Source of the DNA: Epiperipatus broadwayi
Lineage: Eukaryota > Onychophora > Udeonychophora > Euonychophora > Peripatidae
DNA length: 64,000 nt
Assembly (NCBI GenBank): GCA_028023455.1
Contig: JAQFVV010012405.1
Span: forward strand, 556,001-620,000
Direction: 5' to 3'
The translations under genes and the position numbers were made by a program. This document shows, one piece after another, positions 1 to 11,479 of the stretch (positions are counted from its first letter, which is position 1; every line of letters begins with the position of its first letter). The notes under the pieces are model-generated. The model had not been told where the DNA came from and did no database searches. It saw only the letters and a list, made by a program, of their open reading frames with translations.

Positions 1-2220
1 TTTCATAAGTATGTTAAGACATTTGATAGTAAATTTACCTAACCTCTTAAGTCATTGTTGATACAATTGTAAAAGTAATTTCTAGATTGTAACTGGAAAT
101 AAATAAATAAAAGAATCATGTACTTTATCATATAAATTTTTTGCATTTCGCCATACTCGCATGAATATATCTTTCGCTGTAACTTTTTTTGATACAAACT
201 TTACATTTTTATATTTTTTTGTTTAATAATTTTCAGAATGTAACTGAATTAAATATTAAGTCGTGTATTTTATTATATAAGTGTAGTAGAGGCAAATATG
301 TAGAGTTTTTATTTACTTATTTATTTTATTTTGGTACCTATTATTAAGAAATATATATCTTGAATAAATTCGATCTCCGATGAAATTTTTTTGAGCATGA
401 CCTCCACTCTGTAAACTATTTTTATGAACTAATTCCTTATAAAATGTTTTATTTCTTGTAAAACTTCAAATTATGAAACCTTACTTATTATAATAATGCA
501 AATGATATTTATCGTCGTCGTTATTTGTAACAAATAATTCATTAGAAAGTGCTTTAATTCTATTAATGGAAGAAAGAAGAAAGGCTACTTAATTTCTTTG
601 TTAATTTATGAAATGGGATGTTATATACTATACATTATTTTTTAAAACTAAAAACATGTATAAATACGTAAATATTCTATTTGATTTTTTTCATTATGTA
701 TGGTATAAATTCTCTTAGGTATAATAAACTATAGTAAATTTTGTTTTTAAAATAAATGATTTACCTTCCAAGGACAATTTAGTATGACTAATACTGGATA
801 AACATAACCTTGACAAATAGAGAACTAAATTCCCCTGAGAGGTGGATGAGAGAAGTAAACATTAGAGCATTAACATTAAATCTCAATAAAAAGATTTAAA
901 ACAATCAGTTATTTATGTAATTGAATTGATACAGTTTTTAATAAAATAAGTTATAAAATGAAGATCTATTAATTAATGTTTTCATTAAGATTATTATCTG
1001 TACCTATAAGCTAGAAAAAGCACTAAACAACTTTTTAAATAATATTTTTTTAGATATGTGTAAAATTTATGCAGACTAAATTATTGAACAACCTATTTTA
1101 CTTTTAAGCCCGATTTCAAAAACTACAATATATATATAAATAACTTTTTTTTGGTGCAATGACAGATAAAGTATAAATGAGATTAAAATTTGTAAGTAAG
1201 AATTAGTGAAAGTATATACGTATAATATTTTTATACCCGAATAGATGGAATATAGAGTAAATCCAATAACAGATAAATTAATCCAAAGTTTGTATACAAG
1301 AAAATACGAGGGATACATATTATGAAAAAAAAAAAAGCTTAAGTATCATATAAAATTTTAATAAAATAAATATACATGTATATAGGAATTGGATATACTT
1401 TAGGTATTTAAGAATAAATCTGAAAATCATTATTGAGAAAAGTAGTCCAAATAATAGCCGGGGCATTTAAAAAGAAAAAGAAATTGATAGCTGTTCATAT
1501 AAGCAATTGAAAGCAAGGCTTTCTAAGAAAATATTCATACTTTCTAGAGCATCTTAGAAAAGTATATGAAAAAAATGAGTTAAATATTAGTTTTATTATT
1601 GACAGAATAATAATCTTATAAAACAATTTAGAAAGTAAATTAAATAAGATAGAGAATTAAATTATAAGGTATTTGAAAAATCATGAATAAATAAAAATTT
1701 GAAAATATTTATTTAAAAACATGACTGTATTGACTAATATAAAAATAGATAGGAATTAAAAAGATCTCTTAATAAGTTTGTGTTAATAGTATTAAATTTA
1801 ATAGGCAACTCTGTAATTAGCAGTTTTAATAATTTGGCTCACATCTGAAATAAAGTTAACAGAATAATTACAAAGTTGAATTAGCTTGTCATTTTAACTA
1901 ATGTTCAAAAAAAAAATCTACATTGTTTTGAATTAATTTTAGTCAAATAAATGCCCATAATACTTGATGATATTAAGTCATTAATATATACAAAAATCTT
2001 TGGTATAGTTTTTATGATTTAGAAGTTACTAGGTAGTGCTTTTCCAGACTAGTTGGGTGTCATTTCAGCTCCTAATAATCTCAAATATTTATACTGATTT
2101 ATTTACAAGAAGATGTGAAAATTATATTAGTGTATAGAACTAATTTTATATTAAAAGGTAAGGTCTTTTCAGGGTTAAATGTAAATTTAAAATAATATTG
2201 AGATATTAGATTTTGAAAAT
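1..2220. other. AT-rich sequence with no recognised feature
   Basis: Runs of A and T with frequent stop codons in all frames. I see no coding signal, no RNA gene and no clear repeat. The few short open frames are low-complexity, Phe/Ile/Tyr-rich translations of AT-rich DNA. Confidence 0.5.
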
Positions 2221-2246
2221 TTAAGTTTCCAAAATGTCTGACATTC

Positions 2247-2525
2247 ATGCTCTTTCTATTAATAATCATAGTAATTTTGGGGGGAAATTTTTTTTTTTCT
2301 CCAAAACCTAAGCCTTTTGTTAAGAATATTATTGAAAAGAAAATTGATTCTAGGATGTCTACTGTTCTATCCGAAATTATTCAAAATAAAGCTTACTCCA
2401 CTGCAATTAGTCACAAGTCCTTTGAAGATAAATCGTTAATTGCCTGTATAATGAATTTATTACTGAAAATATTCAAAAATTTAAACCTTCATATGCAAGT
2501 TTTTTTTTTGTTTAAAAAAAAATAA
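2247..2525 (+). pseudogene. Possible decayed coding fragment, unidentified
   Basis: An open stretch whose middle part (residues about 18-65, Lys/Pro/Ser/Glu rich, with less Phe/Ile than chance AT translation) looks more protein-like than its surroundings. A second frame starting at an ATG near 2234 also reads plausibly for about 15 codons before a T-run, so a frameshift in the T9 run near 2290 could once have joined the two. Downstream frames are broken by many stops. I do not recognise a family; an old transposon ORF is the simplest guess. It may also be chance. Confidence 0.2.
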
Positions 2526-2529
2526 AAAT

Positions 2530-3940
2530 GACAAAGATTTTGAAATGATTAAATTAAATGAACAAAATATTTGTGATATTTTTAATCTAGATATTAAGAA
2601 CAAAATTTGTCAGATTTAAAGGAACTTAATTCAAATAACTACTGAAAATTACAAAAATGTAACTGACAGATTTAATTTTACAGTACCAATGTTGGTCCTA
2701 AAATTTTTCCAAAAATTTAAGAATGACTAAATTCTGATTTTAACTGTAAAAGATTCTAACATATCAATAATGTAATTTCCCACAGATGAGTACTATAATT
2801 TACTAACTCAAAAGAATCTGTGGAATATATTATATTAAATTTTAGACAATCCAAATAATTGTTGCCTAATTTTAGAATTTCATAATACAGCAAAAATATA
2901 CTTTTCAAGAATACATTCAATTTCTAAATGATAAAATAATTTGCTACATTGATAAATGTAGTAACATTTCAATAATATATAATTCAGCTTATTACTTTCT
3001 TTTCTACATTTGCAAAATTGAAACATTATTTTTAAGAATGATTTTTGTTGATAAACTTATATTTTTGTCAGATATAAACTTATATTTTTAACAGATAAAT
3101 TAAGAATTGTGTGAATATAATCAGAGTAAATATTTAATAATTAAAATTAAGTTGGAAATGTAATCCAGATGATTACTAGGGACTATCATTAAATGTAATA
3201 GTTGGAAGTTACAAAACAGTTAAAGCAATTGAAGAAGACCCAGCTTTAAATTAGTATTTGCTTTAATCAAAGATGATTCTGATCAGAAACTTATTTGTCA
3301 GTAAAAGTTTTTGATCTGAACTTTAAACTTCCATAGGTAATCATCATCATTTCATATACTAGTTTATAAAAAATTTATGTGTTGGTGCAATTAGGCATGT
3401 GAATTCATTAAAGTGCATAAAGGTGTAAGGTATATTATCAAGAAATTTGATTGACTTATTTTTTTGTTGTTGAAATATTAATGAGCTTTATGGATCTCAA
3501 AGTTTCAGAGCTGACGTGTATCACAAATTTTGTAGCTGCTAGAAAATATGATTTTTTTCAAATTTTAATTGGATGATGTAGCTTTCTAATATCAATGCAA
3601 AGTCAAAAATTGGTGATGTATCCTAACAGTTGAATCAGCTGAAGAAAGTTTTCTAGAACGCCCTATATGTTAACTAGGCTTAATTTTTGTGCTAGTCTTT
3701 GTTTAGCATACGATTGCTCCCATTGTACATTTTATTTTTTTACAAGTCACCTTCAGTTTAATAATAGCTAATTAAAAATATTGCTTGAGCAAAAATCATC
3801 TTTAGAAATTAAAAAAAAAAAAACAATAATAATATTAATAAAAGTGTTTTTTTGTTTTCCATCTAGTAAGTTTGCAACAACATAATATAGGTTTACAAAA
3901 TAAAATATATTTAAAAATAGCTATATTTAAGCATCATCAT
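2530..3940. other. AT-rich sequence with no recognised feature
   Basis: No open frame of interest and no repeat that I can pair elsewhere in the window. Confidence 0.45.
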
Positions 3941-3951
3941 TTTCAATTATT

Positions 3952-4640
3952 TTTGGTCCACAGCAGAATGAAGGTTTCACCAAATTCAATCCATTTTCTT
4001 TGATCTCTAGCCTCATCTTCTCCACAATACCCCAGGGCACTTTCTTATTTCATCCATCTATCTCGCATGGCCTTTTTCTCGGTCTTTTATAATCTCTTGT
4101 AATCCAGTTTCTCTTCTAACAATATGCCAATCCATATACAGTCTCTTAATTCTTTCAATGATGTCAGTAACCCCTTTTTGTTCTCTCATCCATATATTTC
4201 ACTTTCAATCTCTTCTTGTACACTTAACATACATTTCCATAATACTATCAGTGGTCTCAAGTCTCTATACTGCTCTTCTGCTAAGTGTCCATGTCTTAAG
4301 ATCCATAAGTAAGATCTGGTAACATACATTTATTAAAAACCTTTCTTTTCAAACACATAGACATATTTCCTTTTAATATTAAATTATTTCTAGCAAAAGC
4401 ATTCCAGCCAAGTTTAATTCTATGATCAATTTCACTATGTTTTTATTTGTAATAATAATCTGAGCAAGACATTTGTAGTTGCTACCTTCTTCTAACTCAT
4501 CATTATAAATCTTTATTTTATTTTTTTTTGAGAAAAATCATTGAATATTACTTTAGTCTTTTTAACATTTACTTTTAATCCTGACATCTTATATTTATCT
4601 GATAACTCTTGCAACATTTTCTGAAGCTCTAAAGTAGTAT
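3952..4640 (-). pseudogene. Non-LTR retrotransposon (LINE) RT remnant, C-terminal part
   Basis: Read on the minus strand, a broken frame starting near 4620 gives LSDKYKMSGLKVNVKKTKV. This matches the conserved block just after the catalytic YADD box of LINE reverse transcriptases (a helix, then GLKxNxxKTK). About 15 residues later, after a frameshift in an A-run near 4530, comes an E/L-E-x-x-x-x-Y-K-x-L block matching the next conserved strand (usually Y-L-G). Further downstream (about 3960-4320) the frame, with several stops, gives the Lys/Arg/Trp-rich tail seen near the C terminus of such proteins (for example ARDQRKW). The YADD box itself is missing, so the element is 5' truncated and dead. 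The exact clade (RTE/jockey-like) is not certain. A related, more decayed piece lies at about 28.78-28.97 kb. Confidence 0.6.
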
Positions 4641-4649
4641 TTAAACATC

Positions 4650-7270
4650 ACATGAATATAAAAAATAACATTTAATAACTTAAAGTAAAATTGTTTAAAG
4701 AAAAAATTGACCAGAGTCTGCTTCATAGCATCTATCAGAATTCTATTTTCCATAATTAGAGATCCCCCCCCCTCTATGCTTACATCTGCAATCTAGAAAT
4801 AATAGCTTATACTTAAATATAGAATATCATCTTAGATTTTATCATTGATTCTCTAATATATCAGTGTTGTAAAATTAAGTGCTGCCCATTGAATGCTCAT
4901 GAGAAACAAAGTATGATATTCAATATAACTCATAGTGTGCACATTGAGGATGCAAAAAGATGTAACATCTCTTTAAATTTAATTGACCTGAACATTTAAA
5001 GATAAAATGTCTTCCAGAAAGTCTTCACTTATGGAAGTAACTCAAAGAGAATTCTTATTTGAAATAAATTTGAAGTTGTTGTATTCTCAAAATGTGTACC
5101 AAATTTTATGAATTGGTTAAATTTTTCTTTTAAGAAGATAGAAAAATAATATCAACTAATTCAAATGTTGAATCACTTCAAATTATATTTTTCAATATCT
5201 ATAGAATTTTTCATGTTTTTTATTTATTTTTGAGATTCATCAGACAGAATTAATTTTTTTCTAATAGATGTAATTGCTATGCATTCAGGATAGTGTTGAA
5301 AGACCATTGGGTATTCCATATACTGATGATTTTTTTAAGATAAGCTAAATTTGGAAAAATATTTTTTCAGTTCATCTCCTAAAATATTTTTTTAATTAAA
5401 ACTCTTTATTCAAATATGGCTAGAAATGAAGAAATATGCCTAAATACATTAATCTTCAAATGTAGTTTCACTAGACTTGCATTGGCACTGCAATATACAT
5501 TGAGATGTTTCAATAGCTTAAATTTATTTAGATCATTAACATTTTTAAAGATTTCAATGAAAATATAATCTTTGGTGACTACCTTGGTTGAAAAATGTTT
5601 AACATTTAAAATTTTTGTTGTAAATATTGTGCCTGGATTTCATCTACAATCAGCATGCCAAGAAATCTTTAAGTGCAAATACACTTCTGCATTTATACAA
5701 GTTTTTCTCCCAGTGTTGTAAGGTTGGGTTTTAATATTTTAAAAAGAATTTTAATTTTTAGGATTATTTTTTTCTAAAATGAAAAAAATTAAAGAAGAAT
5801 AAGTTTATTGTTCATTTAATATATTTTTAAGATCAAAGATTGAGAATTCTTTGTGTGAATATGATTATTGCTATTTTTTTTATTTATTTGTGAAGATGAT
5901 ATTTTACTAAGATAAATTTTATTAATCAAACTTAGGATTTTAATAAAACTTAACCAAGTATAAAAATTTGATGATGGATATTTTTTTAAGCACTAAAAAA
6001 TGCAACTGAAGGAAAAATATGAAAGTATAATTGAAAAAAAAAGTTCATATGTATGTTTCAAAACAACATGCTTAATATATTAAAAAGAGATTAGAAACCT
6101 GGCTTTGGCATAAAGCATAATTGTTTTGCCATTCAACATCTTAAATTTGATCTCAATGGAACAACAGGCAAGCCACTTCTCAAACAGTATGATAATTATA
6201 CATGTGCTATTTAAATGATTACAAAAATCAATGTTGTTCTACCAAAAAATCACAAAAAGATAATTGTAGGAGCTCATATATGACTAGGGTCTAAGAAACA
6301 TGCTGGAGGTAAGCAAATAGTAAAAGAAACAAGAGATCAAAAGAAAAGAACTCTTAAGTAATTATGATGCTCATATTAATAGACACATTCCCAAAAATAG
6401 TCTCCATTTCATCATAAACATAATTTCAACAGAAACATTGAGTAATAGTAATCAGTTTTTAATGAATCAGCTTTACTTTGAATATAAAGAACATTTTGAA
6501 CAATTGAGTTACTTACTATCTTATTCAAGTATTTAATATATAATGTTTCTATATTAATTCACTCGTAACATTTTTTTGTTTTAACACCTATGAAAACATT
6601 AAATTTAAACAAAGAAAATATAAAAACCAAATCAAAGTGTGAGGATTGGGGGGACGGGGACGGGACGAATGGAACTTCTTAGATTTATAATAGTACGTGA
6701 TTTACATACACACTCACAGACATTTATATATAGAATTATAAATTACTATTTTTATTTGCATGTTTACGTATATGTTGTGTAATATAAGTTCTTTTTTTTG
6801 TTAATAATTGGAGTTGTTTTGAAAACGAATAACATTATTTACTTATGTATCTTCTTTTTTTTTAATTTATGCACTTTGTTCATTGGTTTTATAAATGTTT
6901 AAACGTATTTATTGCACGAAAGAAAATTACATTACTTTCATTTTAATTTGAGTTTTAATTCTATCAAATTCTTTGAAAGTATTTGGCAATCAAATATTTC
7001 AACTTTCTGTTTTGTAATAATGTCAACTTTGAAAGCTGTTGGGTTTTTAGTTATCTTTTCAAGCAAAGGACTATTGAATTGAAACCACAACCATTTCCAC
7101 ATTGATCACATCTTATCATTTGATCAATTTGTCACTTTTCAATAAGCATTTAATTCCCATGGCTTTCTACTGATTGACTGAATTTTAATAACAGATATTG
7201 AAAGATAAATAGAAATAAATGAATTGAAATTGAAATTTCACTGTTTTGACAAAGCCATTGATAATTTAAT
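4650..7270. other. AT-rich sequence with no firm feature
   Basis: Contains a C9 run near 4766. At about 6100-6340 a patch has fewer stops and a protein-like plus-strand translation, but it is broken and I cannot name it. A G-rich patch lies at 6646-6668. Nothing else is visible. Confidence 0.4.
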
Positions 7271-7303
7271 TAGTTTTTAGCAATCTTGCTGCATAATTAC
7301 CTT

Positions 7304-7475
7304 GTAATTATGCCTATATATTTTCTGTTTTGCAAATGAGACTCCATCAACTGAGAGCAATAGTGAATTTGATTCATTTCTCCCCTTATCACTCTCATCC
7401 TCATCCAACTCGTGACAAGACAATCCAGGATTTATCTGGCATTTAGACATGTTTTCAATAAATCGCATTTGATCC
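7304..7475 (-). CDS. Candidate internal exon of an unidentified gene
   Basis: The minus strand has an open block of about 57 codons with a balanced, hydrophilic composition (an acidic HELDEDESDKGR segment, then a Leu/Val/Ser/Phe segment) unlike the Phe/Ile/Asn noise of nearby frames. Its local GC content is above the flanks. It is bounded at its 3' side by AAG|GTAATT, a strong donor-like sequence, and at its 5' side by ATATCAG|AGG, an acceptor-like AG with a weak pyrimidine tract. Both junctions would be phase 0. An in-frame stop lies just upstream of the acceptor, as expected in an intron. I do not recognise the protein and see no partner exon. It could instead be a transposon fragment or chance; if it is real, the host gene is on the minus strand with introns longer than this neighbourhood. 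Confidence 0.4.
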
Positions 7476-8269
7476 CTCTGATATTAGGTGTGCCATTTGG
7501 ATGATCTGGCTAGTTGTTACAAGTCACTGGATTTTATTCTGACCTTTTTGACTTTGAAGGGCAACAAACAAACGATGGAGATAGCTAGAATAATTTATCT
7601 TAAACAGCATATAATTTGATTAATCTCTGAGTGCTGACAGTTTCATTTGAATAAGAAAGTAGATGGATAAAGTAATTTTTATTAAAGCGTGAAACACTTT
7701 GGAGAATTTTTAATTAATAACGAAAATGGAAATGTGGATATTTGTATTATTAGTCTCTTTAAAATTAAATTGACTTAATTTCATTGAATACTGTCAACCA
7801 AGATCAACTACTAATACATCTTCAACTTGTAATCAGCATTGTAGAAAATGTTAAATTGTTGCTATTCCTATATAGATGAGATTATTAGTAGAGAAGATAA
7901 ATTAAAGTTGTTGTTTTGTTCACACACATTTGATAGTAAATTAGTTGGGAGAAATCTATTTACTTAAAAATAAATATTTATGCCAAAGGTAACGTACATT
8001 TGTTCCGGAAAAAAAAAGACATACATATATACTATGAATTCGTAAAAATTAAAAAAAAAAAGAAGCTCATATTAATTATTGAAATAATTTACAAGTTATA
8101 TATTTATAAATATGTATTAACGATTATATAGAGTGAAGAAATTATAAAATAAAAAAATAATCAGATTGGACATTTATTAAGAGACAGGTGAATCAAGAAG
8201 AGTACTTTGGAAGATAAAAGAATGATAGAGAATTGATTGTTTAAATAGGAAATAGCAATAAGTGTTAGA

Positions 8270-8660
8270 AAATTAAAGCAATAGAGAAACTATAGAGGTT
8301 GGAGGACACTCCATAGTATGAACACTTCTCAACATTAGTTTTAAAATATACATTTGCTTTAAAAAAGGTAAACCAGTTAATCTGTGATTAATTACCTTAC
8401 TAATTGATGATAAATGATTCAAACTGTCAGACATTTCCATACCTTCATTATATAATTTGAAGTCAGCTCCTATTTTTTCCATCATAATTTTTGTCTTTTT
8501 TATATATTCATATTTTTTTTATCTTTTCTTATGAGAATCTTAGAAATTTTCTATAAGTGCATAATCATCAATATATCTAAGTTTGATAGAATTTTTTCCA
8601 CCTATTCACGTTTGTTTCCAATTCATCAAGCTTTCTCGTTGCACATATTAAGTATACCAG
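8270..8660 (-). pseudogene. LINE RT remnant including the catalytic box
   Basis: On the minus strand, GGKNSIKLRYIDDYALI (about 8552-8605) matches the LINE pattern G-G-x-x-I-N-N-L-R-Y-A-D-D-x-x-L-I. The two catalytic Asp are kept while the preceding Ala has become Ile. After stops and a Lys-rich linker comes KTKIMMEKIGADFKLYNEGMEM, matching the K-T-K block, and a further open stretch to 8273 without close resemblance. At least two stops and one frameshift break it. It may belong to the same broad family as the 3.95-kb remnant, but the overlap is too short to compare. It is separate from the 9.2-kb piece, which has the zinc-finger type of C terminus. Confidence 0.5.
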
Positions 8661-8789
8661 TTAAATAGATAGACTAACAATATGCAGCTCAGCCCAGCTA
8701 TTTTTACCAACAGGAAATCAATCTATTTCATCATAGCCCAATTAAATATAATTTGTACTTAAATATAAAGATTTTTTTTTATTAAAACA

Positions 8790-9500
8790 ATAAAACATTT
8801 TTTTTATAAAATAAAATTTATTAATAACAAATTACATACAAATATATATATACAGGAGAAAAAAACAAAGAATTTGCATAACATATAGTACATAGTTTAT
8901 AAAAGTATAAACATTATGACAAGTGTTTGAGGGCAGATGAAAAATGATTGTTTTATGTAGATGAATATATAATTTATATGCTTTATAAATATTTTAATGG
9001 TAGTGTACAACTAACAAAAATATTGTTCTGCCAAATTTTGTTCATAGTCCTTCTAAATAAGTATTTTAGAGCATGTAAATCTGTATTATTCCACTCTTTA
9101 CTTTTTTTTAGGAACATTGTATTTTTTATTGGCAAAAATTACAAAGCAGTGAGTAAGTCACATGGTTCTAAGAGTATGAATAATTATTATGGCATTATAA
9201 AGTTAATTTTTTTTTATTTTTCTTTGAATAATTGTTTAAGATTAATTATTTTCTTGTGAAAGACAAAGTGCCATAAGGCTGTGAAGTATAACCAGCTTTG
9301 AAAAATATGCATCATATCTTCTGGACGATTGTTACACGAGACACATGTGGAATCCAGATTTAATTTAAAATGATTAGTGAAGAAGATTCTGATAGGAATT
9401 ACACCAAATAAAAAATTTAACAAAAAATTCAACCATGATTGAAAATAAACATATTTTTGAATCTTGTTAAAGTTTGACAACTGGAAGGGTTGACCATAGA
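8790..9500 (-). pseudogene. LINE 3' remnant with C-terminal zinc-finger-like motif
   Basis: A minus-strand frame (9214-9480) ends in CVSCNNRPEDMMHIFQSW. This is the zf-RVT pattern C-x2-C-x7-8-H-x4-C found after the RT domain of L1/Tx1-type LINEs, with the last Cys replaced by Ser. The upstream residues (FNKIQKYVYFQSWLNFLL) are aromatic-rich, as in that region of the family. After a stop, about 8950-9210 reads in pieces consistent with the family's short C-terminal tail, followed by AT-rich 3' UTR-like sequence. Upstream coding (9500-10300) is too decayed to claim. Confidence 0.5.
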
Positions 9501-10430
9501 TGATAGTTTGGATGCACTTTTTTTTTTCAAATTTTTAAATGAAACACCAATCCTTCAGACCTGCATACTTGATTGAAACATTTTGATAGTTATTTTTGTA
9601 AGAATATTGTCTAATTTTTCATGGTACATTAAACTAAAGTATTTACTGCAATTAATAAAATATATATGTATTTTTTTATTATTCTGGACCCTTCCTATTA
9701 TTAAATCTACATAAACAGTGATGTCTCAAATTCATCAGTTATTATTTTTTAATGCAAGCTATAATTTATGATTTTCAGAATAAATTTACTTAAATTTCAT
9801 TATAATATGTCTCTTTTACATGCTAACCAGACTTCTTTTTTATGATATAGTAATTAAAAAAATTTTTTTTTCCAATTTGTAAGTCATTGGCTATTATTTT
9901 AAGATGAAATTTAATACTTTGATTAATATTTTTATTGATTCTTTTTCAATTTTCTAAAAAAAAAAAAAATTGATGCAGTGCCCAACTTTTAGTGGCCTAA
10001 TTTTTTGTTAATGATCTTTAAGGCTAATTTTACATTATGTTTCACTATTGAAAGTATTTCATTACTGATGTCTTTGTAATATATAGATTTTTTTTATATC
10101 TTTACCATCTGTGTTTGCTTTTTGTTTATCCAATCATAATATATTTTAGTATTTTTTTCAAGCCTAGTCATAGGTGAAACTCTTTTTTTTGATCTTATAA
10201 ATCACCTAAAAGATATAGCTCTTGTTTTTGCATGCCCCCCCCCCCATTCCTAATGTCTTAGAAAAACACTATTGTAATATTATACCTTGACTTTGTCTGT
10301 TGTTTTTTTTTTTGTTGGAACTTTCTATTTACTTGTTTAAAAATATTTTTACCATTTTTATTTTAGTGCTTATTTATATTACTTGAAGAATACTTAATGA
10401 TAAACAAAGCAAAACTCTCCATACAGTATT
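9500..10430. other. AT-rich sequence, possibly further decayed LINE
   Basis: No intact frame. It contains a C13 run near 10236 and several T-runs. It may be the upstream part of the minus-strand LINE at 8.8-9.5 kb, but no conserved RT block can be read. Confidence 0.3.
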
Positions 10431-10770
10431 GCCACCCTGTGCCAACCAGAGTAATCAATGAATGCCAGAAGGCTTGTGCATAAAATCCCTATCTAATGCC
10501 TACTCATCCAATATCCCCAGACTAGTTTCTGGCTTGTGGCCATCGTCAATGAGGAGCTTTGGATCTGAGAGCACTGCACCTAGATCTTAGGATCTAATGC
10601 AACCCTCCAGCACCCACCTTTTATCTCTACTTAACTACAAAACTATGAGAATGAAATTGAAAACACAAAAATTATTTTAAATCTAAGCTCAATAGCTTAT
10701 ATAGTCATATGGGTCTGAACTCAGTTCAGCACCCATACATTTTGGGGTCTTTGGCTCTTTAACAACCATA
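10430..10770. repeat. Dispersed repeat related to the 48.15-kb palindrome
   Basis: This block is clearly less AT-rich than its flanks. Its middle (about 10510-10560: aatatccccagactagtttc, then tggcttgtggcc) aligns with the arm of the palindrome at 48.15-48.6 kb (aatatccctaactcagactg, gtttctgctactggctt). Its end (about 10700-10735) contains atatgggtctgaactcagtt followed by cagcac, which is nearly the same as a stretch inside the 57.1-58.6 kb hairpin units. No coding frame. It looks like a non-autonomous dispersed repeat of unknown class. Confidence 0.5.
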
Positions 10771-11059
10771 GCCACCACTATCCTATTAGGCAGGATTGGT
10801 GTTAAACCATGTGATGCTTAATACTAAATAATATTTATTTTTTCCAGATATATATACATGCAAAGTAGGTCAAGAGTAAATGCTTCTGTAATAACTCTTC
10901 ATAGAGAAACAATGTAGGTAAAGATGTTATCATGCTTAGTAGTTGTTTGTTTTGATCCCTGGTTTAATTTTACAAAAGCCATTTACTGACCAATATTAGA
11001 TAGTTGATTGTGGGTTAGTAAAATGAAAAAAAAAAATCTTAACCCTGATTAAAAACTGA

Positions 11060-11160
11060 AATTTTTTCAAGTTTAACTTATCTCAGATTTGAACCTAGAT
11101 CATAGCTGTCACAACTGAATGTACACCACTGCATTATAATGCTACTTTTATACACATACA
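11060..11160 (-). repeat. Possible tRNA-derived SINE fragment
   Basis: On the minus strand aggttcaaatctgag (about 11086-11100) fits the RNA polymerase III B box (GGTTCRANNCC, last bases off). It lies a plausible distance after a weak A-box-like stretch near 11140. No clear cloverleaf remains. It could be chance in AT-rich DNA. Confidence 0.3.
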
Positions 11161-11299
11161 TATATGCAAATGCTTATATCTTTATTTAAAGTACTATGTA
11201 TACAATTTGAATTTTTTAAATATATATGCATGTTTGAAAGTTCTAAAAAATTATAATTTCTAATCTAGTGATCAGATAATATATATTGAGAGAGTATGG

Positions 11300-11470
11300 T
11301 CCCAACTTATTAGAAACAAAGAGGGTCTGAAACAAAACATACTTAATTAAAGGATAACTAATCTATTAACACTGTTTGTCATACTCTCCCCAACTTATTA
11401 GAAACAAAGAGGTCTGAAACAAAACATACTTAATTAAAGGTATAACTAATCTATTAACACTGTTTGTTTT
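11300..11470. repeat. Two-copy tandem duplication, 88-bp unit
   Basis: The sequence beginning caacttattagaaacaaaga at 11303 recurs at 11391 and both copies run to actgtttgt. They differ by a few indels, so the duplication is fairly recent compared with the elements around it. Confidence 0.85.
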
Positions 11471-11479
11471 GTAATTATA

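Noticed and set aside
1076-1318. Minus-strand ORF of 80 codons
   Set aside because: Tyr/Ile/Leu-rich translation of AT-rich DNA, with no motif or codon structure.
6646-6668. G-rich run, possible G-quadruplex or polypurine tract
   Set aside because: Only three separate G-tracts are present and no LTR start follows.
8948-9259. Plus-strand ORF of 103 codons
   Set aside because: Antisense to the LINE remnant on the minus strand, with Phe/Ile/Tyr-rich composition.
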